A DNA stretch of 64,000 nt from Planktothrix rubescens CCAP 1459/22 (GTDB lineage Bacteria; Cyanobacteriota; Cyanobacteriia; Cyanobacteriales; Microcoleaceae). Every line of letters starts with the position of its first letter. Position 1 is the first letter of the stretch. Positions 44,206 through 51,952 of this stretch are shown here, one piece after another. The position numbers were made by a program, and so were the translations under genes. The notes beneath the pieces were generated by a model, which was not told the DNA's origin, did no database searches, and worked only from the letters and a program-made list of their open reading frames with translations. The stretch spans positions 3,032,001-3,096,000 of the forward strand of contig LR882958.1 in the NCBI GenBank assembly GCA_904830895.1, in the 5' to 3' direction.

Positions 44206-45384
44206 CTAAGAATAATTAAATAAAGTTAATTGTTGATATTTTTGAGGGAGAATTGCTATATTTTTTTTACCAATTCTCTGACAAATCCATTGAATACAAA
44301 TAGGAACAACAGCATTTCCAAATAAAGCATATTGATCGTAAGTTTTAGCTGCTTGACACCAATTGTCAGGAAATCCCATTAAACGGGCATATTCTATTGG
44401 AGTTAGTCGTCTAAATTTATTACCAATTTGATATCTTTCATAATGTCTTGAGGTCGATGCAGTCAGGGTAGAAGCAACTCCATTAACACCAAAAATAGTA
44501 TATCCTAACCTTGCACCTCCATCTTGGTTATATAAAATTTCTACGCCATTATAATAGCGGTTGACTGCTTGACTGTTTTTAATTCGTTCTAAAGTATCTG
44601 TGGTAAAATCAAATTGCGGTTCAACTTCTGATTCTAATTGAAGAATATTTTTTAATTTTACTGGTGGATAGAGATTAGGAAATGGGGGAATAGATTGACT
44701 ATACATTTTATTTTGATAAGCAATTCCCCAAGGATGGTTTTTAATCTTTAAATCTAAAATAGGGGATAAGTATTTATCTATATTTTCTAAATCAAAATTC
44801 AAGTATTCTGTCTCATTTTGATTTAAAAAGATTAAATTATCTGCTAAATTTATCAGGTTTAAATCAGATTTACAACGAGTTCCAAAAATAAAAATCCGCT
44901 CACGATTTTGAGGAATACCAAAATTAATCGGACTAATAATTCGCCATTCAATTAAATAATTAAGAGATGCTAAAGCATTTAAAATTACTTTAAAATGGTG
45001 TCCCTGTTCCATCGTTAAAATACGTTTGACGTTCTCTAGTAAAAAATACTGTGGTTTTTTAGTATCTATAATTTCTATAATTCGTTCAAATAGGGTTCCG
45101 CGAACTTGATCTCGAATTCCTAATTTTTTACCTGCGGAACTAAAAGGTTGACAGGGAAATCCTGCGGTTAATAAATCATGGTCAGGAATATCCGATATAT
45201 TGATATTTTGAATATCCCCTAATACGATTGAATTTTTACCAAAATTGCTTTGATAAACTTGACAACACAATTCATTGATATCATTAGCCCAAATAGTTTG
45301 AATTTGACTAGCTTCTAACCCTAAATGAAAACCACCAATTCCAGCAAACAATTCAACCGCCGTCTGTTTTTTAAACCGACTCAA
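44206..45384 (-). CDS. DNA (cytosine-5-)-methyltransferase
   Basis: A 392-residue C5 methyltransferase. Motif I is AVELFAGIGGFHLGLEA, motif IV with the catalytic Cys is LTAGFPCQPFSSAGKKLG, motif VI is FLLENVKRI, motif VIII is QNRERIFIFGTR and motif X is QYALFGNAVV. All motifs are in order and the gene looks intact. No restriction endonuclease gene is adjacent, so it is an orphan in this window; cyanobacteria also have solitary C5 methylases for CGATCG inside the HIP1 octamer, but the target here cannot be read from sequence. It lies between cupA and the inverted cupS-like gene. Confidence 0.94.
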   Translation of the reverse strand: MSRFKKQTAVELFAGIGGFHLGLEASQIQTIWANDINELCCQVYQSNFGKNSIVLGDIQNINISDIPDHDLLTAGFPCQPFSSAGKKLGIRDQVRGTLFERIIEIIDTKKPQYFLLENVKRILTMEQGHHFKVILNALASLNYLIEWRIISPINFGIPQNRERIFIFGTRCKSDLNLINLADNLIFLNQNETEYLNFDLENIDKYLSPILDLKIKNHPWGIAYQNKMYSQSIPPFPNLYPPVKLKNILQLESEVEPQFDFTTDTLERIKNSQAVNRYYNGVEILYNQDGGARLGYTIFGVNGVASTLTASTSRHYERYQIGNKFRRLTPIEYARLMGFPDNWCQAAKTYDQYALFGNAVVPICIQWICQRIGKKNIAILPQKYQQLTLFNYS

Positions 45385-45455
45385 ATTTTATTCTCCTTGA
45401 TTAATAATTAGTAATCTTGATAGAGATTTTTTGATTAATTTAATACCCATGTTTT

Positions 45456-45474
45456 GGGCGAGGAGACCTCGCCC
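45456..45474. repeat. Hairpin GGGCGAGG/CCTCGCCC
   Basis: A perfect 8-bp stem with a 3-nt loop lies in the 114-bp spacer between the fasciclin gene and the methyltransferase gene. It is followed by CTACGGG, matching a dispersed cyanobacterial repeat (GGGCGAGGAGACCTCGCCCC). It may slow transcription downstream of the fasciclin gene. Confidence 0.6.
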
Positions 45475-45498
45475 CTACGGGTTATTTTTCCTAATCAA

Positions 45499-45900
45499 TT
45501 AACCCATTAAAATCACGGTATCAATGACATGAATAATGCCGTTATCCGCTTCAATATCTGGTGCAAGTACCGTGGCATTTTTGACTTCAAAACCATCGGA
45601 ACAGTTAATAGGAATTGGTGAACCTTCCAAAGAAGTAACAGAACCTAATTTTTCTAAATCGGCTTTTGCTAGTTTACCCGAAACTACATGAAATTTTAGG
45701 ATTCTGGCTAACTGCGGTGGATTTTGAACTAAGGTTTGTACTGTTCCAGGGGGAAGTTTTGCAAACGCTTCGTCATTGGGTGCAAACACAGTAAAAGGGC
45801 CAGGACTTTTTAATGCTTCCACTAAACCTGCGGCTTGAACAGCGGCTACCAGGGTTGTAAATGAACCCGCACTTACAGCAATATCAACAATATCTGCCAT
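45499..45900 (-). CDS. cupS: Fasciclin-domain protein, probable CupS
   Basis: A 133-residue single FAS1-domain protein without a signal peptide. It has [54 protein letters not shown] and [11 protein letters not shown], the standard FAS1 H1/H2 blocks. CupS, the small fourth subunit of the NDH-1MS complex, is just such a cytosolic fasciclin protein and is normally encoded right after cupA. Here it is 1.5 kb from cupA, in the opposite orientation and beyond a methyltransferase gene, so the CupS assignment is likely but not proven. Other FAS1 proteins of similar size exist. Confidence 0.75.
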   Translation of the reverse strand: MADIVDIAVSAGSFTTLVAAVQAAGLVEALKSPGPFTVFAPNDEAFAKLPPGTVQTLVQNPPQLARILKFHVVSGKLAKADLEKLGSVTSLEGSPIPINCSDGFEVKNATVLAPDIEADNGIIHVIDTVILMG

Positions 45901-45964
45901 TGAACAAATTTAACCTAATTAAAAAAGAGTTCCTCCAAAAATGGTAAACGAATTTTGAACAAAA

Positions 45965-47626
45965 TTAGAAACCATTGCTAGAATTAGAAAAATTTGGCAA
46001 TTGATAAGTGCTGTTGACTTCAGACATTAACTTGAGATTACTCATGGCTAAACTCTTAACATCACTTCCTAATTGGGTCGGGGTTAATTTCCATAATTCA
46101 TTGCCATGTATGCCATCATCAGCGAGTAAATAAAGTGTATTATTCACATCAACGGGAATGGAAGGATTAGAACTTCCTTTTCCTGGGTTAATATCTGCTA
46201 CCATCATTGTACCTGTTTCTGTACCATTACTCATCCATAATTCTGTACCATAAGTTGGATCAGTTAATTGAAAATAAAGGATGTTATTGATGGATTGTAA
46301 TTTTTCGTTGTTAATAGGGAAACTGGTATTAGGAAAATCTTTGACTAATGTTGTCCCGATTTCTGTACCATCAGTTTTCCACAACTGAGCCGTTGATATC
46401 TTGGTATTATCGTCGTATTTTGATATTTGAAAATACAAGTTATTGTCAATAGTTTCCCAGTCCTCAATTGATAAATCTCCCACATCTTTGATTAAACTAA
46501 TATTGCCATTATTTCCATCTATTTTCCATAACTGATTGTTGGATATCTTGGTAAGAGAGTCATAATCATTCCGAAAAAAATACAAGGTATTGTTGACTGT
46601 TGTTAAGTAATCTGGAGAATAATTTCCTAAGTCTTGAACTAAGGTTGTTCCGGCATTTGTGCCATCACTTTTCCATAATTCATAGGTTGTTTTATTGTTA
46701 TTTTCTGAGGGGGAGACGGATACTGAAAAGTAAAAAGTATTGTTGACTTCTCCCCAAAATTTATTAATATCTCTGATGTTGCCAAAATCTTTAACGACAG
46801 TTGTTCCCGTATTAGTTCCATCACTTTGCCAGAGTTGATAATTTACGGGAACCTCTGGCGAATATTGACTATTCACTTCAAAGTATAAGGTATTATTGAT
46901 AATGGCTGTGTTATTTTCAGAAGTATCACAAAATATTGAATCACCAAAGTCTTTAACCAAGGTTATTCCTGCTTCTGTACCATCGGTTTTCCACAACTGA
47001 AACGCAGAGGGAAGGTTAATGGTAGCAAGATCTATATGCAAAACGTTCTTGTCGTTATTAACATCTAAATACAAAACGTTGTTAATTTCTCTGAAATTAG
47101 ATATAGTATGGCCGAAATCTTTAACTAAGGTTGTTCCCGCTTCTGTACCATCTGTTTTCCATAACTGATTCTCATCATAGGAGGAGCCTACTGTAGTAAA
47201 ATAAAGGCTGTTCTCAATGGGAGTAAAATTCCTGATATTCCAGTAACTTCCCAAGTCTTTAACTAACTGAACTCCTGTATCTGTACCATCGGTTTTCCAC
47301 AACTGCAAGCTTGAGGTCATTGTGCTAGGATCTAGATTGATGACTTAAAAATATAGGGTGTTATTATCTACTTTCAAGGCTGAAGAACGGTAATAAGATG
47401 AACCTTGATCTTTAACTAAATTTGTACCTGCTTCCGTACCATCACTTTTCCACAACTGTTCCTTGACTGAAGGAAAATAAGATTTAGTTTGATAGGGTTG
47501 AAAATAGAGGGTGTTGTTGAAATTTTTTAAGTTAGATGCAGAAAGGTCAAACTCTCCAGGAAAAATATCTTTAACGAGTTCGGCTTTCCAAGGAGAAATA
47601 ATGGTTAAATCTTGAACCGTTGACAT
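45965..47626 (-). pseudogene. ELWxxDGT-repeat protein gene split by one in-frame stop
   Basis: The frame from ATG 47626 (MSTVQDLTIISPWKAELVKD) encodes repeats of the type QLWKTDGTEAGTTLVKDFG followed by NNTLYF, about every 45-55 residues, a pattern found in large cyanobacterial and bacterial secreted propeller-like proteins. A TAA at 47345-47347 interrupts repeat 2 (NNTLYF-stop-VINLDPST); the same frame then continues for ~450 residues with eight or so further repeats and ends at 45965. A shorter product could restart at ATG 47320. No signal peptide is seen. The split could be a true nonsense mutation, since the frame is otherwise perfect. Confidence 0.82.
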
Positions 47627-47838
47627 ACAATTATGCTCCTTTTTACAGTTCTAAGTTATTTTGTGAAAGGGTTGGGTAAAAATATGACTTCCTAGGAGTC
47701 TTTCCAAGCAGATGAACCTGTTTATATTACTATTGAGTATATATACTTAACAAGTATAACTTTCTCAAAATGGGATTGTTCTTTTCTTAATCATTTCTTC
47801 AATAAATTATTGAGATATATATTTATTTATCAACTATT

Positions 47839-47869
47839 ATTAATATACGAATTGAATCCGTATATTAAT
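47839..47869. terminator. AT-rich hairpin downstream of the 120-residue protein gene
   Basis: ATTAATATACG (47839-47849) and CGTATATTAAT (47859-47869) form a perfect 11-bp stem with a 9-nt loop. It lies 45 bp past the stop of the minus-strand gene at 47914 and could end its transcript. The rest of the spacer 47627-47913 is very AT-rich and shows no gene. Confidence 0.5.
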
Positions 47870-47913
47870 CTTTCCAGCCTAGTTTTATAATCAAATATTA
47901 ATAATTGTAAATT

Positions 47914-48276
47914 TTAATTGCTACGGAAGTTTTGACAGCAAGCATAGGTATCAAATAACCCACCCACTAAACTAAAGGTTAGAGCAATAACCAAACAACC
48001 TTGCAAGGGATGTCCATCGCCAAAGGTGGCAAGAAATTTGAGCATTTGGTGACAGCCTAACGTCCCTAAATTTTGTATAATAGGGAGGTGACTCATCAGG
48101 ACAAAAGTGATTAATCCCACGGCAATCAATAAGAGCGGGGCGATGAAACTAAAGGTAATTGCTAGTAACAAAGAACGAAGGAAATGGGGCAAAATACTCA
48201 TAAATTTGTCCAAAGGAGATCGGCTATCTTCAGCTTGTTTGCGAGTGCCGTTGACTTCAGTTAGATTGGAGATCAT
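47914..48276 (-). CDS. Small membrane protein of unknown function
   Basis: A 120-residue protein with two clear membrane helices (LLLAITFSFIAPLLLIAVGL to ITFVLM, and GCLVIALTFSLVGGLF) and several Cys residues (GCHQM, YACCQ). The N-terminal 25 residues are polar. I do not recognise the family. It is divergent from the lipid permease gene at 48447, with 170 bp between them containing a HIP1 site. Start MISNLTEVNGTRKQAEDS at 48276. Confidence 0.65.
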   Translation of the reverse strand: MISNLTEVNGTRKQAEDSRSPLDKFMSILPHFLRSLLLAITFSFIAPLLLIAVGLITFVLMSHLPIIQNLGTLGCHQMLKFLATFGDGHPLQGCLVIALTFSLVGGLFDTYACCQNFRSN

Positions 48277-48446
48277 GGAAAATCTAGCCTATCAACTTCT
48301 AAGATAGGAGCGATCGCTGATTTTAATCGAATCTGTGAGAAATCTTAAATATAAAGTAAAAAAAATTAAGATTTAGGCTTCATAAATCTTGTTGAAGATT
48401 TGTATATTTCTAGTTATCGGTTGAACTTTATACAGTTGTTATTCCC

Positions 48447-49238
48447 TTGAGCAATTCTAAAACTCGTTCCAGCTTTGGACTTTGGCTACAGCGATTTATT
48501 GCCGCCCTATTATTGGCGGGTCAAGTGGTGGTGCATTTACTCCAGGGAAAAATTCACCGTCGTAACACTTTGGAACAAATGGTAATAGTTGGCCCGGAAT
48601 CCTTGATGATTGCTCTGCTCACGGCTAGTTTTGTGGGGATGGTGTTCACGATTCAAGTAGCACGGGAATTTGTTGCTTTGGGTGCGGTGAATATTGTCGG
48701 GGGAGTTCTGGCCCTGTCCCTGGCCAGGGAACTTAGTCCGGTATTAACAGCCGTAATTGTCGCTGGGCGGGTATGTTCGGCTTTTGCGGCGGAAATCGGC
48801 ACGATGCGGGTCACGGAACAAATTGATGCCCTTTATATGTTAAAAACTGACCCGGTGGATTATTTAGTAATTCCCAGGGTAATTGCTTGTTGTTCGATGT
48901 TACCAATTTTAACCGTAATTTGTTTAGTTACGGGATTAGCTGGGGGTCTATTAATTTCTACTACTATGTACAATATTTCTTCAACGGTCTTTTTAGATTC
49001 AGTACGGAATTTTCTACAAGTTTGGGATGTTTGTAGTGGGTTAGTTAAAGGCTTAGTTTTTGGGGCGACCATTGCCATTATTGGAACCAGTTGGGGATTA
49101 ACTACCACCGGAGGAGCAAAAGGTGTGGGTCAGTCCACGACAACGGCCGTTGTCACCGCCCTATTATCTATTTTTATCATTGATTTCTTCCTATCTTGGA
49201 TTATGTTTCAAGGGATGGGAAGCTCGGTCAAGGGTTGA
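48447..49238 (+). CDS. MlaE-family lipid ABC transporter permease
   Basis: A 263-residue inner-membrane permease of the MlaE/TGD1 type, which moves phospholipids between membranes. Family blocks are IVGPESLMIALLTASFVGMV, FTIQVAREFVALGA, ARELSPVLTAVIVAGRVCSA, AAEIGTMRVTEQIDAL and RVIACCSMLPILTV. A TTG start at 48447 is used because it opens the conserved N-terminal part; no ATG fits. The ATPase and MCE substrate-binding partners are not in the window. It is followed by a DUF3119 gene, an association common in cyanobacteria from memory. Confidence 0.92.
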   Translation: MSNSKTRSSFGLWLQRFIAALLLAGQVVVHLLQGKIHRRNTLEQMVIVGPESLMIALLTASFVGMVFTIQVAREFVALGAVNIVGGVLALSLARELSPVLTAVIVAGRVCSAFAAEIGTMRVTEQIDALYMLKTDPVDYLVIPRVIACCSMLPILTVICLVTGLAGGLLISTTMYNISSTVFLDSVRNFLQVWDVCSGLVKGLVFGATIAIIGTSWGLTTTGGAKGVGQSTTTAVVTALLSIFIIDFFLSWIMFQGMGSSVKG

Positions 49239-49339
49239 TAAATTTTTAGGATATTTTCCTGATAATAACCGTACTATTCACAAAAATGATGATAATTTTG
49301 GTAAAATTGATTGAACTGCTTTTGACTCAAAAATAACAA

Positions 49340-49735
49340 ATGACCACAACACCCACAACCCAAACTTCTAATATCGTTGAGTTACCTCCGAATTATATAA
49401 TTCCGATGGTGCTGCTCATTAGTGCTTTTCCCCTATTTTTAATTCAAAGATGGGTGAGTTTAGGAGTCGCTATTTTTGCCCTATTTTTGTTAGTGCAAAC
49501 CGCCCTCATTCGTCTACAATTTACCCCCACGGATTTAGACGTTTATCGGTCAGGTAAACTGCTGCGTCGATTTCCTTACCAAGACTGGATAAACTGGGAA
49601 ATTTTCTGGACTCCTGTACCAATTTTATTCTATTTTAGGGAAGTTAAAAGCATTCACTTTTTGCCGATTATTTTTGATGCTAAATTGTTGGAAACCTGTT
49701 TAAAACAACATTGTGGAAATTTAAAACAGAATTAA
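49340..49735 (+). CDS. DUF3119-family membrane protein
   Basis: A 131-residue protein with one hydrophobic hairpin (IIPMVLLISAFPLFLIQRWV, SLGVAIFALFLLVQTALI) followed by a soluble PH-like part with LQFTPTDLDVYRSGKLLRRF and DWINWEIFWTPVPILFYFRE and ending HFLPIIFDAKLLETCL. This matches the DUF3119 family of cyanobacteria and plastids, whose role is unknown. It starts 101 bp after the lipid permease and may share its transcript, suggesting a part in lipid transfer or membrane maintenance. Confidence 0.85.
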   Translation: MTTTPTTQTSNIVELPPNYIIPMVLLISAFPLFLIQRWVSLGVAIFALFLLVQTALIRLQFTPTDLDVYRSGKLLRRFPYQDWINWEIFWTPVPILFYFREVKSIHFLPIIFDAKLLETCLKQHCGNLKQN

Positions 49736-49964
49736 CAATTAGCCCTCTTCTGTCACTCTCCGAGATGTCAATCCCTAGAATCTTTATTAGTCAGTCAATA
49801 CAAGCTATCCTATTACAAAAACTAGGTTGTTGTATTTGTTGTTAGAAAGAAATAGCAGCGATCGCTTCCTATGCAAACGCTCCATAATCCAGAAATGGCA
49901 AATAGGCAATCTTGCTAGGGGAAGAAAGTCTGAATCTGATCGGGTTTGACTAACGGAGGAACTT

Positions 49965-50000
49965 ATGATTGGCATTTTTGAGCAATTTTTGATACTCTAG
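49965..50000 (+). CDS. Possible 11-codon leader ORF with strong ribosome-binding site
   Basis: GGAGGAA (49955-49961) lies 3 bp ahead of ATG 49965, followed by the 11-codon frame MIGIFEQFLIL and TAG at 49998-50000, 34 bp before the next gene. The Shine-Dalgarno match is better than that of any neighbour. It might be a leader peptide or a chance. The rest of the spacer 49736-49964 has a HIP1 site (49859-49866) and nothing else recognisable. Confidence 0.3.
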   Translation: MIGIFEQFLIL

Positions 50001-50034
50001 GATTAAAATATCTTTGTCAATCTTAGTCAGGATA

Positions 50035-50376
50035 ATGATTGCTATGAAATCTCAACAGATGATTACCTTTTTTTCTGAAATTGTCACCCAAAAACCCGAA
50101 CTATTTTCGGCGGAAGTTTTAAATGATTTAACCCGATTAGAAGCGGTTTTGGATAACTCAGAGACAGAATCGAATTCTGATCGAATTGAATCTATATCGG
50201 AAGCTATTATTGAGTTTTGTGATGTCAACCCTCAAATTAATTCTAAATTGACAGAAATGGGATCTGAACCTGAACTCAATGCGGCTCAAAACTTGGAAGA
50301 AAATCAAATTCAAACCTTAAGTAATTCCGTTAAAAAAGTTTTAGATTTACATTTTTTAAACCGCTCTAATGTTTAA
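50035..50376 (+). CDS. Small acidic protein of unknown function
   Basis: A 113-residue acidic, helical protein from ATG 50035 (AGGAT just upstream; ATG 50044 is an alternative). No motif or membrane segment is seen. Its composition (many Glu, Asn, Ser, Leu; ITFFSEIVTQKPELFSAEVL, VLDNSETESNSDRIESISEA) suggests a small adaptor-like cytoplasmic protein. I do not recognise a family. It stands alone, convergent with prk. Confidence 0.6.
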   Translation: MIAMKSQQMITFFSEIVTQKPELFSAEVLNDLTRLEAVLDNSETESNSDRIESISEAIIEFCDVNPQINSKLTEMGSEPELNAAQNLEENQIQTLSNSVKKVLDLHFLNRSNV

Positions 50377-50394
50377 ATGTATAGCAGTTATATG

Positions 50395-50454
50395 TAGGGA
50401 TAATTCATGAATTACCCCTATATATAATTTATTCATGAGGTGCGCTTAAGCGCA
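50395..50454. repeat. Two perfect palindromes between the small acidic gene and prk
   Basis: TAATTCATGAATTA (50401-50414), extended by TAGGG (50395-50399) and CCCTA (50416-50420), and TGCGCTTAAGCGCA (50441-50454) are both self-complementary. The TAATTCATGAATTA-type word is related to the GAATTCATGATT word near 61670. They look like parts of a dispersed MITE-like repeat. Confidence 0.6.
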
Positions 50455-50470
50455 ACAACGGGCAAAAACA

Positions 50471-50505
50471 TAAAAAATAACGCGAGATTAGCCGATCCCG
50501 CGTTA
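50471..50505 (-). terminator. prk terminator
   Basis: On the minus strand, TAACGCG (50505-50499) pairs with CGCGTTA (50484-50478), with an inner GAT/ATC pair, and is followed by ATTTTTTATG. It starts 33 bp after the prk stop and is a good intrinsic-terminator candidate. Confidence 0.75.
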
Positions 50506-50538
50506 CCTGAGTTTAATTGAACAGCTAACCGCTAAAAA

Positions 50539-51543
50539 TTAGACCGCAGCGGCAACTTTTTCGTTAGCACCAACTAAGCGCTCGTAGGTCGCCCGCATTT
50601 TCAGACCAACTAACACCTGGAATAATCCGCTACCATTATTGGAACCGGGATACTCTTGGCGTTCGCGGAGGAGGTGGGTCATCTCTCCATAATATTTCGT
50701 AGACAGGTTGCTTAAGTGTCCTTCGACGTAGATCATTTCATCGAGGTTATCGAATTGACCATCAACTTCGAGGATAGACACTTCATTTCCGTAGTAATTA
50801 TCGGGGCCGTAATACATTTTTAGACCCGGATAGGAACAGGTGAGTTTACGTCCGCAAGGTATCCAGTAAATCGTTGATCCTTGATCAAATAAGTAGGAGG
50901 GTTCGAGTCCTTCCACACCTTCTTTCTGTACCAAACGCACCCGCAGAACTTTGTGTTCCTTGTCTTCAGCAATCAAGTTAGTGGGTAGAATTTGAACCAC
51001 CACATCCGCATATTGCTTTTGGGGATCAATATAGGCTTCAAAATCAGGACGACGAGCATTAATTGCCGCCAAAACATCTTCATAACGATGTCCCCGTTCC
51101 GCCATATCGCGCTGAATTTTCCACGAAATTTTAACTTCGTCGCTGATATCCAGATAAACACTAAAATCAAGCAGCGATCGCACTCTTTCGTCATATAACG
51201 GGTGCAATCCTTCAATCACAATAATATGATTGGGCTCGATTCGTTCGGGGGGATCTAACTCGCCAGTTTCATGATTATAAATGGGTTTATCAATGGATAT
51301 ACCGTTTTTAAGAGCGTTAACTTGCTGATACATTAAATCGAAATTATTAGCTCTAGGATCAAGAGCAGTAATTCCAGTTTCTTTGCGTTGCTTACGATCT
51401 AAACAATGGTAATCATCTAAACAGATAACCGTCACAAAATCTTTTCCAAAGATGTCTGTTATCCGACGTAAAAATGTTGATTTTCCGCACCCAGAATCTC
51501 CAGCAACACCAATTAAAACCACGCGATCCGGCTTATTTCCCAT
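50539..51543 (-). CDS. prk: Phosphoribulokinase
   Basis: Prk phosphorylates ribulose 5-phosphate with ATP to give the Rubisco substrate ribulose 1,5-bisphosphate. The 334-residue protein starts MGNKPDRVVLIGVAGDSGC with the P-loop GDSGCGKST. The thioredoxin-regulated Cys pair is present at residues 19 (GCGKST) and 41 (VICLDDYHC), and a second pair lies in IPCGRKLTCSYPG. This is the form that is bound with GAPDH by CP12 in the dark. Catalytic DDYHCLDRKQRKETGITALD and IVIEGLHPLYDERVRSLLD are intact. GAGGAAG precedes the ATG. Confidence 0.98.
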   Translation of the reverse strand: MGNKPDRVVLIGVAGDSGCGKSTFLRRITDIFGKDFVTVICLDDYHCLDRKQRKETGITALDPRANNFDLMYQQVNALKNGISIDKPIYNHETGELDPPERIEPNHIIVIEGLHPLYDERVRSLLDFSVYLDISDEVKISWKIQRDMAERGHRYEDVLAAINARRPDFEAYIDPQKQYADVVVQILPTNLIAEDKEHKVLRVRLVQKEGVEGLEPSYLFDQGSTIYWIPCGRKLTCSYPGLKMYYGPDNYYGNEVSILEVDGQFDNLDEMIYVEGHLSNLSTKYYGEMTHLLRERQEYPGSNNGSGLFQVLVGLKMRATYERLVGANEKVAAAV

Positions 51544-51952
51544 CTTCCTCTACCCTAAAAGAAACTGTTGACAACTTAAGATCATTGAATTTAAAGCATT
51601 AAAACCTTGACCAATGCCAGCACCGTTGAGTCTTCACCTGATCCGAAGGTGGAGTAAACCTCAACTTTGTCGTAGTGAACGGACTCCCAACTGACAAAAG
51701 GCCTGGCACTTAGGCAAGCTAAGTATTTAATACTAACTTTTGTTTCTAATTTTACCAGAAGGGGATCATCCCTACAAGCATTAATTATAATATATGGCAA
51801 TCCTATTTGAGTTTTATCCAAAATTCAGGGAACACCGGAAAAGGCAACGGGCAAAAGGCAACGGGCAAAAGGCCGACGGGCGACACCGCAACAAAAGATA
51901 ATCAACGGCGTATTACAGATTCGGGGAAGGTGGGGATTATATCCAATATTCA
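51544..51952. other. prk upstream region without a convincing gene
   Basis: This 409-bp stretch contains the prk leader and promoter on the minus strand. A 76-codon frame (51591-51821) lacks any recognisable feature. A small hairpin CACCT/AGGTG is at 51635-51655. Nearer the ABC permease (51842-51880) there is a repeat of GGCAACGGGCAAAA, 14 bp, about 2.5 copies. No riboswitch or known motif was recognised. Confidence 0.5.

Noticed and set aside
44206-45900. Restriction-modification system
   Set aside because: Neither neighbour of the C5 methyltransferase is an endonuclease; one is a fasciclin protein and the other cupA.
51544-51800. Riboswitch in the prk leader
   Set aside because: Only a small CACCT/AGGTG hairpin is visible; no known riboswitch core was recognised.
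51591-51821. 76-codon frame upstream of prk
   Set aside because: No start signal, motif or typical composition; it lies in the expected prk promoter/leader region.
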